Shown: positions 37,952 through 46,919 of the stretch, piece by piece | Layout: every line of letters starts with the position of its first letter | Numbering within the stretch: position 1 is the first letter of the stretch | Source: an uncultured Sphingomonadaceae bacterium | GTDB taxonomy: Bacteria; Pseudomonadota; Alphaproteobacteria; Sphingomonadales; Sphingomonadaceae | Length of the DNA: 51,466 nt | Direction of reading: 5' to 3' | NCBI GenBank assembly: GCA_947503245.1 | Contig: CANNCV010000003.1 | Location: 70,283-121,748, forward strand | Notes under the pieces: model-generated | Databases searched by the model: none | What the model was told of the DNA's origin: nothing | Seen by the model: the letters and a program-made list of their open reading frames with translations, nothing else | Program-made: the position numbers and the translations under genes

Positions 37952-38937
37952 GCACTTTGCCCTTCAATTGCGCCATCGCGAGCACGCAATTCGGCAGGCA
38001 TGTTGCGAGCAAACCACGCCGCCATTGGCTCCAATGAAGGGTGTTTCAGATCCTGCTCCAAATAGCGCCAGACGCGCGGTATCAATGATGGGTAGCGCGG
38101 TTTATTATCGCGAACCGCAAGCCGCATAAAAATACCGACAATTTTAAGGTTACGCTGCGCTCCAAGAATAGCATAATCGCGTTTAAAATCCTTATGATAC
38201 TGGCTATGCTCACAGAAATAGTCACACATCGCGATTTCAAGTTCATGGGGGACATCGCGCCGCGCATCCTGCAGCAATGACACAATATCATAGGCTGGGT
38301 GTCCGAGCAGAGCATCCTGAAAATCGAGCAAGCCTTGCCGGTTTTTTTCCAGCAGCATGATATTTTCGGCGTGATAGTCACGCAGCACGACGACCGGCCG
38401 ATCCTGCCCTTCCAGCACTGGTTTCATGATTTGATGAGCAGCATCAACAAAGCCTGCCTTATCGACTGTAAGACCCGCTGCAGGGCAGTACCAATCACAA
38501 AATAACAGTGCTTCACGTTCATAAACAGCCATATCATAAACTGGCAGATCGATGATCGGTTGCCCATGTAATTTCACAATCGCGTCAATGGCTTTGCGAT
38601 AAACAGGCTGTTGGTCAGCAAGAGGCAAGGTATCGACCGTCTCACGCATCCTTTTGTCGCCAAAATCTTCCAAGAGGATAAAGCCTTTATCGGCGTCAGC
38701 TGCAAAAATTTCTGGTGCACGCATGCCGTTTTTCAGCAAATATTGCGCTACCTCCAGAAAGGGTTTCACATCTTCTTCGGGTGGCGGCGCGACCATCAAT
38801 ATTGCTTTGCCCAGCTTTCCAGCAACCCGCCAATATTGGCGAAAAGATGCATCGCCAACAATCGGATCGAGCTGTGCATCACTCCAGCCCGCTCCGGCCA
38901 GAAAGTCATCAATAATCTGCGGCTCTATGGCTGGCAC
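37948..38937 (-). CDS. Aminoglycoside phosphotransferase-fold kinase, AmgK-like
   Basis: A 329-residue kinase of the APH fold. AmgK phosphorylates MurNAc and GlcNAc at C1 using ATP, the step before MurU. The catalytic loop reads LRDYHAENIML (Asp and Asn as in Brenner's motif) and the metal site LLDFQDA, close to AmgK. I chose GTG 38937 because GGAGG (38948-38952) sits 10 bases upstream; an in-frame TTG at 38955 would place that signal inside the gene. It overlaps tsaE by 13 bases and the MurU-like gene by 4. This kinase/transferase pair between tsaE and addB is a common alphaproteobacterial order. Confidence 0.87.
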   Translation of the reverse strand: MPAIEPQIIDDFLAGAGWSDAQLDPIVGDASFRQYWRVAGKLGKAILMVAPPPEEDVKPFLEVAQYLLKNGMRAPEIFAADADKGFILLEDFGDKRMRETVDTLPLADQQPVYRKAIDAIVKLHGQPIIDLPVYDMAVYEREALLFCDWYCPAAGLTVDKAGFVDAAHQIMKPVLEGQDRPVVVLRDYHAENIMLLEKNRQGLLDFQDALLGHPAYDIVSLLQDARRDVPHELEIAMCDYFCEHSQYHKDFKRDYAILGAQRNLKIVGIFMRLAVRDNKPRYPSLIPRVWRYLEQDLKHPSLEPMAAWFARNMPAELRARDGAIEGQSA

Positions 38938-39389
38938 GGCAACCGTTCCTCCCAATTTTTTCCTGCTTCAATCGATAGGCATCGCGTATGATCAGCGTCA
39001 ACAGAAATACCAATCGCCAGATGCACTTTTCCTGTAAAATAACGTGCTTTTTCAGGCCATTCAGCGATAATCACACCGTCATCATAATAGTCGTCCAGTC
39101 CCAATTGTTCGGCTTCTTCAGGACTGTCCAAACGATAAAAGTCACAATGCAATACAGGCAGCGTGACATCTGGAGGGTCATAAGGGTGAACAATCGCAAA
39201 GCTGGGGCTGGCTACTTCACCTGCAAAGCCAAGACCTTGTAATATCCCGCGCGCTAAGCAGGTCTTTCCCGCACCCAATTGGCCAGATAACCCTATACTA
39301 TCGCCCGCTTGCAATACTCCTCCCAATTGCTCGCCCCAGCGCACCAAATCGGCCTCACTCTTAAAACGCAACGGGCTAACACCGCTCAT
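38925..39389 (-). CDS. tsaE: tRNA t6A-modification ATPase TsaE
   Basis: TsaE is the ATPase of the TsaBDE complex that makes N6-threonylcarbamoyl-adenosine at tRNA position 37. The 154-residue protein has Walker A GQLGAGKT (36-43), the switch-like SPSFAIVHPY, LPVLHCDFYRL, and VIIAEWPEKA. The ATG at 39389 overlaps the divL stop (ATGA). Complete; usual length. Confidence 0.94.
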   Translation of the reverse strand: MSGVSPLRFKSEADLVRWGEQLGGVLQAGDSIGLSGQLGAGKTCLARGILQGLGFAGEVASPSFAIVHPYDPPDVTLPVLHCDFYRLDSPEEAEQLGLDDYYDDGVIIAEWPEKARYFTGKVHLAIGISVDADHTRCLSIEAGKNWEERLPCQP

Positions 39390-41713
39390 AAAGGCAGCTC
39401 TATCATCACCATAGTGCCCTCACCCAGCTCAGAAGCCAGAATGAATTTGCCATTATGAGCCAAGGTTATTTCACGCGCCAATGTCAGGCCCAGCGCTTTA
39501 TTACCTGCATCACCCGAAGCAACCCCATCATTAATCGCTGATACCAAGGCAGGGCTAATGCCGTCACCATTATCGGAAATGACTATGCGCATATATTTTG
39601 TCTGCCGCTCCGCAGCCAACAATATGCGGCCCTGATTGCCAATATGTTCAATACTATTGTCCAATATATGGAGCAAAGCTTGTTCAATTCTTTTGGGGTC
39701 AACCGATATTTGCGTATCGTCACCGCACTGCAAAGCAACATCATGGCCATATTTCGTAATGGCGGACTTTCGCTGCCGGACAATATCTCCCAGCAAAGCC
39801 GCCATATCGATTTTCTGTACCGATAGCGGCAAGGTTCCCGCCTCGCTCTGGCTCAAATCAAGCACTGTATTGATCTGTGTGCTTAACCGGTCGACCGAGT
39901 CCAATATCGCGGCGACATATTCCTTTGCTTCAGGCGTTAATTCGCCGCCCAGCCCGCTGGACAACATTTCCGCAAAGCCGCTGATAGAGGTTAGTGGCGT
40001 CCGGAATTCATAGCTCATATTGCTCAAAAACTCAGTCTTAACGCGGTCTGCAGACTTTAGCGCCTCATTGCGGTCTCGCAGGGCGTGCTGCACGCTTTCG
40101 CTCGCGGTAATATCCAGCATGGTGAAAAGTGCATTGCCATCAGGCAACGGAATGCTGGCAAAGCTGAATATCTGATCATTTTTGAGAATGAGGCGGCCTG
40201 TATCGCTCTTCCTCTCACTGCTTGCAGTCAAAATGGCTGTTCGCATTTCAGATATTTTGGCAGGACGTTTCAACTGCGGTGCAAGAGTCTTTAGAAGCTC
40301 GTCAACCCGTGGGTGACTGGCAAGGACATCTTCTTCAACATCCCAGATACTGCCGAAACGACGATTCCAAAGATGCAATTTCCCATCCGGTGCAAAGACG
40401 GCCAAAGCCTCGGCAAGATTGTCCAGCATGGCTGTGCGGACCCTAAGCAATGTGTCGCGCGCGCTGGCGAGTTGGACTTGTTCGCTGCGATCTTCAAAAA
40501 ACAGCAACAAACCGCCATCCGGATCGGGTTGCGCAATGACGCGCAAATGGGTGCCGTCTGGCAATAGCCAATTTTCTTCTACCGATTGCGCACTGTTAAA
40601 CCATGCGCGATGCTCTTTCTTCCATTCTGGGAAGTCGCGAGTTTCTGGCAAACGTCCTGCCTCGCGCATCCGTTCCAGCAAACGGTCAAAATCGCTACCT
40701 TCGCTGATCCATTGCTGGCGTATCGCAAACATGCGTTGAAAAGGCTGGTTGCAGAAGGTCATATTAAGATCGCTGGAAAACTGCACAACGCCGGCTGATA
40801 ATGTATCGAGCATATTGCGTTGAACAGAGCGGAAGCGCTTAAATGCACTACGCTCGGTCTGCAAATCCTGTATATCAATGGCATATCCAGCAATGCCTTG
40901 CTGGCCGATAGGAACATCAACCACCTGAAATGCTCTGCGTTCGCCAGCCACCGTTGTAAACGCTTTACGCTCACGAAGATTGCCACTCTCTGCAGCATCG
41001 GCGGCAAAAGCAACTGCGGGGCGACCCTCGCTAGGTTCAATCAATTCAATATTTTGTTTAACGATATGCTCAGCAGATTGCCCATTCACGGCCTTAACAT
41101 ACGCGCTGTTGACCAGTGACAATTTCAAATCTGCACCGCGATACCACATCGGCATTGGTGCAGCTTCAATCAATCCGGACAGCGCGGCAAAAGCCTCCCG
41201 CGCCTGTTTGGCTTCATCGCCTAGCTGTTGAATGACCTTTTGGCTTTCCGTCGCATCAAAAATCCACAACAATGCCGCATTGCCTGGCATGGTTTCCGGA
41301 TCACTCAACCGGCCCTTGACCAAAAGGCGTCGCTCGCTTTCAACAATGCGCACGTCCATCGTAAACAGTGACCCTGTGCGCTGAACCGATTTGACAGCAT
41401 TTTCCAGCGAAGCAAAATCTTCAGCGACAATGCCGCAATCCTGTGTCGACATTTCGGAGAAATATCCCGGCAGACTGTCAAAGCCGAACCATTTACCAAT
41501 GCGGTCACTGCCTTCCAACCGGCCATCTGCACGCACCAATAATGGCAAAGCCGGCGCTTCATCCAACAAACGCGAAAGTCGGCGCGACTGACGAAAATGC
41601 ACCTTTGCCTTTTTGCGTGCAGACATGCCAGCGACAATAGCCCAGCAAGCAAAAACCATGAAGGCAGCAAGCACCAGCAAACCGATAGACAGAAATGGCA
41701 ATGAGATTGTCAT
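39386..41713 (-). CDS. divL: DivL-type PAS pseudo-histidine kinase
   Basis: DivL in Caulobacter senses phosphorylated DivK and tunes the CckA-ChpT-CtrA pathway that controls the cell cycle. This 775-residue protein matches its length and layout: an N-terminal membrane helix (residues 8-30), several PAS-like domains (about 40-545), a dimerisation domain and a HATPase domain (about 660-775). The phosphoacceptor position is Tyr568 in MSYEFRTPL, where ordinary kinases have His, the defining DivL feature. The ATPase keeps the N box (HILDNSIEH) and G box (SDNGDGIS). It heads the overlapping unit that runs to addA, and its stop overlaps tsaE by 4 bases. Confidence 0.93.
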   Translation of the reverse strand: MTISLPFLSIGLLVLAAFMVFACWAIVAGMSARKKAKVHFRQSRRLSRLLDEAPALPLLVRADGRLEGSDRIGKWFGFDSLPGYFSEMSTQDCGIVAEDFASLENAVKSVQRTGSLFTMDVRIVESERRLLVKGRLSDPETMPGNAALLWIFDATESQKVIQQLGDEAKQAREAFAALSGLIEAAPMPMWYRGADLKLSLVNSAYVKAVNGQSAEHIVKQNIELIEPSEGRPAVAFAADAAESGNLRERKAFTTVAGERRAFQVVDVPIGQQGIAGYAIDIQDLQTERSAFKRFRSVQRNMLDTLSAGVVQFSSDLNMTFCNQPFQRMFAIRQQWISEGSDFDRLLERMREAGRLPETRDFPEWKKEHRAWFNSAQSVEENWLLPDGTHLRVIAQPDPDGGLLLFFEDRSEQVQLASARDTLLRVRTAMLDNLAEALAVFAPDGKLHLWNRRFGSIWDVEEDVLASHPRVDELLKTLAPQLKRPAKISEMRTAILTASSERKSDTGRLILKNDQIFSFASIPLPDGNALFTMLDITASESVQHALRDRNEALKSADRVKTEFLSNMSYEFRTPLTSISGFAEMLSSGLGGELTPEAKEYVAAILDSVDRLSTQINTVLDLSQSEAGTLPLSVQKIDMAALLGDIVRQRKSAITKYGHDVALQCGDDTQISVDPKRIEQALLHILDNSIEHIGNQGRILLAAERQTKYMRIVISDNGDGISPALVSAINDGVASGDAGNKALGLTLAREITLAHNGKFILASELGEGTMVMIELPL

Positions 41714-41841
41714 ATTATACCATTTGTCCTGCCGATATGCGCGGTATTTTCACCATCACTGAAATTTGCATTGTCATGCTCTGGCGATATGCCGCTCATG
41801 CCCCAATGGCAAGCATCTAGGCAGCGGCTATACACATATCA

Positions 41842-44800
41842 CTATTCCCAGAAATATGGTTTGCGCTTGGTATTGCCGGTCAGTTCCTCGTTCATAGTCG
41901 CTGCATTATATAGCCGCCCGTTGATCATGACATGGGTGATATTATCACTATCCTGAATATCATTCAGCGGATTACCATCAATAATCACCAAATCGGCCAA
42001 TTTGCCAGCTTCTAGCGAGCCAATATCCCGATCAAAACCCAATGACTGCGCCGCAACGATAGTGGCTGTGCCCAATGCTTCGAGCGGGGTCATCCCGCCT
42101 TTTACAAAAGACCACATTTCCCAATGCGCTGCGAGACCTTGTTGCTGGCCATGAGCACCAATACTGACCGGCACACCGCGCCGTGCCAGCTTCGCCGCTT
42201 CACGCGCTGATGCTGTGTCGGAATAATCTTTTGCCGGAGCAATTTCACGGCGAACCGATCCGGCCTGTAGCAATTTGGGAGGTGCATGCGCGGACAAGAT
42301 CGGATGCTCCCAAACATTGGTCTGACCGCGCCAATAAGGGTCTGCTGCCGGGCCACCATAGGTGACCACCAATGTCGGGGTATATCCCACTTTGGTTGCC
42401 GCAAAGAAACCCAGCACGTCTTCGTAAAGCACGGCTTGCGGAATATTATGCTCCAATGTCGTATTGCCGTCGGCAATCAACGCAATATCCATATTGAACT
42501 GTGAACCACCTTCAGCAACAGTCGCGATATTCTCCTCAATTGCCGCTTTAACAACCTGTTGCCGCTGGTCACGGCGTGGCTGGTTATAATTTTTGATGGC
42601 ATGTGCGCCTTGCGCTTTCAAACGACGGACATGGTCGCGGGCATCTTCCAGATTGTTGATTTCCGCATAGAACCCCGGAGCTTTTGCACCATACACAATT
42701 TCGCCTGTCGAAAAGATACGCGGCGCCAAATAGCTGCCCGCTTTTTGATATTCTGCCGCAGCGAAAATATGGCTGGCAGCGTTGGAGGGATCATGAATGG
42801 TTGTAACACCCAGCGCCAGATGCGCAATTGCAGACCAGTTTTGCTGCGGAATAAGGTCATCACGCCCTTGCGGTCCATGGGCATGGGCGTCGATAAGCCC
42901 CGGAATGATGGTTTTGCCGGCCAGATTAAGCTGCTTTGCGCCAGCGGGTATCGCGATATCTGCACCCACTGCCTTGATGCGGTTATTCTCGATCAAGATA
43001 GTACCACTGGCAATCACGCCGCCATCTTTGTCAGACATGGTAATGATGCGCGCATTGGTTAGAGCGACGATGCCTGTCGGCGCATCTGCGGTTGCGGTTA
43101 TTGCGAGTGAAACACCTTTTTCCGGCGGCGTATATGCCGGCTTGGCCTGACTGGCGCTAGGGATCACATCGCGCGCAACAGCAGAATATAATTTCGGCCC
43201 CAGCGACCAGTTGACCTGTTCCCCGCCATTGCTCCAACCAATATATTGTGCGCCCTCGTCGCTCAGCCGGGTTATCGGCAATTTGCTATTGCCAGCCCCT
43301 GCGCCCAGATCAACATTTCCAGCCATAAATGGCATTAAAAATGCAGAGTAATTCTCTCCAAATGCTAGATATTTTCCATTGGGGGAAACACGATAGCCAT
43401 TGACCAATTTGCCTGTGGCATGGCTGCGCATATCCTTACCGTTCAGATCGACACTTACCAATTTGAGGCCGTCACCACTGCCCATGGACATGAAGATACG
43501 ATCGCTTTCGGCTCCAAAATGGGGATCGGCTCCGCCTTTGCTTATCCGGCGGACAGAGCCGCTTGTCATGTCACGTAGATAGATGCCAGTAGCTTGCGAA
43601 TATTTGTCCGATGTCAAAAAGCCGCCGCTGCCGGATTCATAGACCATATAACGGCCATCCGGAGATAATGCAGGGCGCCGGTAATGCCCCGGCCCTGCGC
43701 TGATTGTCTCGGCAACGCCACCCGCTAAAGGAACGCGCTTCAATGCGCCCAAATCGTCATCACTCCAACTGACAAAGATGATATTTTGCCCATCGTGACT
43801 CCAGCTAGGGAACAGCGCACGGCTATCCCCCTCACCTGAAACCAAGGCCCGTGCAGCGCCGCCATTGGCCGGTTTGACAAATAATTGTCCTAGGCTTTCA
43901 AACACAATATTTCTGCCATCGGGTGACAGGCTGGCGAAGCGCGGTATTCGCGTTTGGAATGTTTTGTCCCATACTTTTACCTGTGGGCGGACCGGATCAA
44001 TAACTGTGCGGCTATCAGAAATCTGAAACGGAATGGTTTCCGCATTACCGCCCCCAGGTGCGATTTTTCTGATTTTGCCGCCCGCCCAAAAGACGATATG
44101 GCCACTATCCGGTGTCCAGTCCATATTGGGGTAAACACCATGTATGGCCCATGTTTCCTGCATATCCTGATCAAGAGCATCATAGATTTTGCGCTCTTCA
44201 CCAGTGGTCAGGTCTTTGAGATATAGCTTACTTTCCGCGCGTTCGCGCCGGACAAAGGCCAGCCATTTCCCGTCTGGCGATGGCGATGGTCGAACCGCAC
44301 CGCCCGGCCCACCAGCAATACGCTCAACTTCGCCTGAGGTCATGTCATAACGGTCAATCACGAACAGCTGGGTATTGCTATCCTGCGCATATTCGAAAAT
44401 TGGTCCCGGCGTCGCATTTTTGCTGAAGTAAATAGCTTTGCCATCAGGTGTGAACATCGGTTCACCCAATTCCTTCTGATGCTGCGGCGATGGCCGCTCG
44501 ACCAATGCAATCCCTGACCCGCCGCCGACATGATAGAGCCAAATTTCGCCCGTACCCGCAGAACGCTGCGTGGTAAAATGCTTGCGCGCAGCAATATATT
44601 GGCCATCTGCGCTCCAGGTCGGGTTATTAAGCAAGCGGAATTTTTCTTTGGTAATTTGCCGTTTGCCGCTGCCATCGGCACGCATGATCCAGATATTGTC
44701 TCCGCCGCCGCGATCTGACGTAAAGGCGATATATTGCCCATCGGGAGAGAAACGCGGCTGCACTTCAAACGCCAGCCCTTGCGCGATACGCTTTGGGGTG

Positions 44801-45045
44801 CCGCCCGTAATCGGCATGGTGTAAATATCACCCAGCAAATCAAAGGCGATAGTCTGACCATCAGGACTCACATCGATATTCATCCATGTGCCCTCATCAA
44901 CAGTCACAGGCACTGTGCGCGTTGGTAGTGGCGGCGCGTTAACGTCCCATTTTTCTGTATCTTTTTTGCCCTGCGCCAATGCGGCAGGCGCAAGGCATGC
45001 CAATGCCGCTGCTATAGCCAGTGTTGAAACCAAAGAACGGCGCAT
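41842..45045 (-). CDS. Secreted amidohydrolase with N-terminal TolB-like beta-propeller
   Basis: A large periplasmic or exported protein of 1,067 residues. The signal peptide is MRRSLVSTLAIAAALACL with cleavage near AALAQ (about residue 25). Residues about 50-660 carry PD40/TolB-type propeller repeats (VSPDGQTIAFD, FSPDGQYIAFTSDRGG, LSPDGRYMVYES and more). The C-terminal amidohydrolase (about 680-1,040) has the metal-binding DAHAHG, EHNIP, a VSIGAHGQQQ segment and the ending LADLVIIDGNPL typical of imidazolonepropionase-like enzymes. Substrate is unknown; cyclic imides, dipeptides or lactones are known for relatives. ATG 45045 is chosen for the GGGAG 8 bases upstream and the signal peptide. 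A 17-bp repeat array covers its leader. Confidence 0.9.
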   Translation of the reverse strand: MRRSLVSTLAIAAALACLAPAALAQGKKDTEKWDVNAPPLPTRTVPVTVDEGTWMNIDVSPDGQTIAFDLLGDIYTMPITGGTPKRIAQGLAFEVQPRFSPDGQYIAFTSDRGGGDNIWIMRADGSGKRQITKEKFRLLNNPTWSADGQYIAARKHFTTQRSAGTGEIWLYHVGGGSGIALVERPSPQHQKELGEPMFTPDGKAIYFSKNATPGPIFEYAQDSNTQLFVIDRYDMTSGEVERIAGGPGGAVRPSPSPDGKWLAFVRRERAESKLYLKDLTTGEERKIYDALDQDMQETWAIHGVYPNMDWTPDSGHIVFWAGGKIRKIAPGGGNAETIPFQISDSRTVIDPVRPQVKVWDKTFQTRIPRFASLSPDGRNIVFESLGQLFVKPANGGAARALVSGEGDSRALFPSWSHDGQNIIFVSWSDDDLGALKRVPLAGGVAETISAGPGHYRRPALSPDGRYMVYESGSGGFLTSDKYSQATGIYLRDMTSGSVRRISKGGADPHFGAESDRIFMSMGSGDGLKLVSVDLNGKDMRSHATGKLVNGYRVSPNGKYLAFGENYSAFLMPFMAGNVDLGAGAGNSKLPITRLSDEGAQYIGWSNGGEQVNWSLGPKLYSAVARDVIPSASQAKPAYTPPEKGVSLAITATADAPTGIVALTNARIITMSDKDGGVIASGTILIENNRIKAVGADIAIPAGAKQLNLAGKTIIPGLIDAHAHGPQGRDDLIPQQNWSAIAHLALGVTTIHDPSNAASHIFAAAEYQKAGSYLAPRIFSTGEIVYGAKAPGFYAEINNLEDARDHVRRLKAQGAHAIKNYNQPRRDQRQQVVKAAIEENIATVAEGGSQFNMDIALIADGNTTLEHNIPQAVLYEDVLGFFAATKVGYTPTLVVTYGGPAADPYWRGQTNVWEHPILSAHAPPKLLQAGSVRREIAPAKDYSDTASAREAAKLARRGVPVSIGAHGQQQGLAAHWEMWSFVKGGMTPLEALGTATIVAAQSLGFDRDIGSLEAGKLADLVIIDGNPLNDIQDSDNITHVMINGRLYNAATMNEELTGNTKRKPYFWE

Positions 45046-45054
45046 AATCACTCT

Positions 45055-45139
45055 CCCAAATATAAAATTGGCCCAAATATAAAATAGGCCCAAATATAGC
45101 TTTGGCCCCGATATACCATCGGTCCAAAATATCATTTGC
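45055..45139. repeat. Five 17-bp tandem repeats in the leader of the amidohydrolase gene
   Basis: Units begin at 45055, 45072, 45089, 45106 and 45123 with exact 17-base spacing. On the plus strand the first three start CCCAAATATA; the fourth (CCCCGATATA) has two changes and the fifth is weaker. Most units hold a small dyad: the third CCAAA/TTTGG, the fourth CCGAT/ATCGG, the first CCAA/TTGG, the fifth CAAA/TTTG. The first unit's CCC is the complement of the Shine-Dalgarno GGG of the gene. A period of 17 is not a multiple of three, so this is not a coding repeat. Confidence 0.85.
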
Positions 45140-45170
45140 GGCAAAGCTAATGATCATTCGTGTCAGCGCA

Positions 45171-45207
45171 ACAAAAAAGGCCCGCTTCTTTCGAAACGGA
45201 CCTTTGA
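45171..45207 (-). terminator. Rho-independent terminator of ahcY
   Basis: On the minus strand AAAGGTCCGTTTC pairs with GAAGCGGGCCTTT (two wobble pairs) around a short loop, and TTTTTTGTTG follows. It starts 31 bases after the ahcY stop. Confidence 0.85.
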
Positions 45208-45237
45208 TTGTGACAGAAATGCCAAATTGGATGAGGA

Positions 45238-46650
45238 TCAGTAACGATACTCGTCATTTTTGAACGGGCCTTGTTGACCTACTCCGATATAATCGGCTTG
45301 CTCATTGCTCAATTCGGTGAGCTTAACACCCAGCTTTTCAAGGTGTAGGCGCGCCACTTTTTCGTCCAGATGCTTGGGCAGAACATAGACCTGATTTTCA
45401 TATTGATCATCACGCAGCCACAATTCGATCTGCGCCAACACCTGATTGGTGAAGCTGGCGGACATCACGAAGCTTGGGTGACCCGTAGCATTACCAAGGT
45501 TCAACAAGCGACCCTGTGACAAGAGGATGATGCGCTTACTGTCAGGAAACTCCACCATATCAACTTGTGGCTTGATTTCGGTCCATTTCATGTTGGACAA
45601 TGCGCCAACCTGAATTTCATTATCAAAGTGACCGATATTGCCGACAATCGCCATGTCTTTCATCGCGCGCATATGGTCGATGGTAATAACGTCTTTGTTG
45701 CCTGTTGTGGTGACAAAGATATCGGCTGTGGGAGCGACTTCTTCCAATGTCGTAACAGAGAAACCATCCATTGCCGCTTGCAGGGCACAGATCGGGTCGA
45801 TTTCTGTAACGATAACGCGGGCACCGGCACCGCGCAGTGAAGCAGCAGAGCCTTTGCCAACATCGCCATAACCGCAGACGACAGCGACTTTACCCGCCAT
45901 CATAACATCTGTGCCGCGACGAATGCCGTCAACCAGCGACTCTTTACAGCCATATTTGTTATCAAATTTTGATTTTGTAACACTGTCATTTACGTTGATA
46001 GCAGGGAAAGGCAATTTGCCCTGTTTCGCCAATTCGTAAAGACGGTGCACGCCGGTGGTCGTTTCTTCTGATACGCCTTTGATAGCGGCCACTGTCTTGG
46101 TCAGATAGCCGGGCGACTTTTCCAAACGGCGCTTCAGAGTTTTAACAAAGGCCTCTTCTTCTTCATTAGACGGTGTGAACAGATCTTCGCCAGCCTCTAC
46201 ACGCGCGCCCCACAGAGCAAACATGGTGGCATCGCCGCCATCATCAAGGATCAGATTACAGGTCTCACCGGTTTCTGCGCCCCAGTCGAAAATACGGTCC
46301 ACATAGTCCCAATATTCTTCTAAAGTCTCGCCCTTAACAGCGAATACAGGGATACCTTGATCGGCAATAGCGGCCGCAGCATGATCCTGCGTAGAATAGA
46401 TGTTACAGCTGGCCCAGCGTACTTCAGCGCCCAGCGCTATAAGTGTCTCGATAAGCACAGCAGTTTGGATTGTCATGTGCAAAGAGCCAGTAATTTTGGC
46501 ACCTTTGAGCGGTTGTTCTGCGCCATATTCTTCACGCAGAGACATGAGGCCGGGCATTTCTGTTTCGGCGATTGCAATCTCTTTGCGGCCAAACTCGGCA
46601 AGCGACAAATCCTTTACGACATAGTTGTCGCCCTGATCCAATGTGGTCAC
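45238..46650 (-). CDS. ahcY: Adenosylhomocysteinase
   Basis: AhcY splits S-adenosylhomocysteine into adenosine and homocysteine and so protects methyltransferases from product inhibition. The 470-residue protein has the NAD-binding [11 protein letters not shown], substrate-binding [28 protein letters not shown], and the C-terminal ending [15 protein letters not shown] followed by RY at the end. I chose GTG 46650: AAGGA lies 6 bases upstream and the protein then begins [20 protein letters not shown] as in related proteins. The frame stays open to 46800, but that extension covers the leader with the palindrome at 46741 and is not protein-like. Complete. Confidence 0.96.
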   Translation of the reverse strand: MTTLDQGDNYVVKDLSLAEFGRKEIAIAETEMPGLMSLREEYGAEQPLKGAKITGSLHMTIQTAVLIETLIALGAEVRWASCNIYSTQDHAAAAIADQGIPVFAVKGETLEEYWDYVDRIFDWGAETGETCNLILDDGGDATMFALWGARVEAGEDLFTPSNEEEEAFVKTLKRRLEKSPGYLTKTVAAIKGVSEETTTGVHRLYELAKQGKLPFPAINVNDSVTKSKFDNKYGCKESLVDGIRRGTDVMMAGKVAVVCGYGDVGKGSAASLRGAGARVIVTEIDPICALQAAMDGFSVTTLEEVAPTADIFVTTTGNKDVITIDHMRAMKDMAIVGNIGHFDNEIQVGALSNMKWTEIKPQVDMVEFPDSKRIILLSQGRLLNLGNATGHPSFVMSASFTNQVLAQIELWLRDDQYENQVYVLPKHLDEKVARLHLEKLGVKLTELSNEQADYIGVGQQGPFKNDEYRY

Positions 46651-46740
46651 GATTATTCCTTCCAAAATAGACGGGGTTATAGTTTCAAACGCTATTATGT
46701 TCTGGCTATTGCACATAACGGTGAATGCATTTTGAAGCAA

Positions 46741-46760
46741 ATATAAAGATTCCTTTATAT
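46741..46760. promoter_or_regulatory. Perfect palindrome in the ahcY leader, candidate operator
   Basis: ATATAAAG and CTTTATAT form perfect 8-bp arms around 4 bases. The site is 90 bases before the ahcY start and just downstream of a possible promoter, a position suited to a repressor. The S-adenosylhomocysteine-responsive ArsR-family regulator SahR controls methionine-cycle genes in some proteobacteria and could be the binder; this is inference. Confidence 0.5.
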
Positions 46761-46779
46761 CTTTTCGAAAGTTGCGCGA

Positions 46780-46808
46780 TAAGTACTCTTCGCCTATCAA
46801 TCCTTCAA
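46780..46808 (-). promoter_or_regulatory. Possible sigma-70 promoter of ahcY
   Basis: On the minus strand TTGAAG (46803-46808) and TACTTA (46780-46785) are separated by 17 bases. Transcription would start near 46773 and run through the palindrome at 46741-46760. Both boxes are imperfect. Confidence 0.35.
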
Positions 46809-46919
46809 AATGTCACTTTCTGCGATAGTGCAATAAAATGATCTTGCATGTGCAGCTGCGTGATACGACATAATGGACGAAGTGTTGGCGATATGTCGCA
46901 CAAAATTAAGGAGCACCTC

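Noticed and set aside
45046-45144. 33-codon N-terminal extension of the amidohydrolase
   Set aside because: It reads through the 17-bp repeats and the Shine-Dalgarno, and it would hide the signal peptide that begins at 45045.
46651-46800. 50-codon N-terminal extension of AhcY
   Set aside because: The family N-terminus begins at the GTG at 46650 with a good Shine-Dalgarno; the extension covers the palindrome and is not protein-like.
46651-46850. Possible SAH or SAM riboswitch in the ahcY leader
   Set aside because: Apart from the short palindrome I could not draw a pseudoknot or conserved core; an Rfam scan would settle it.
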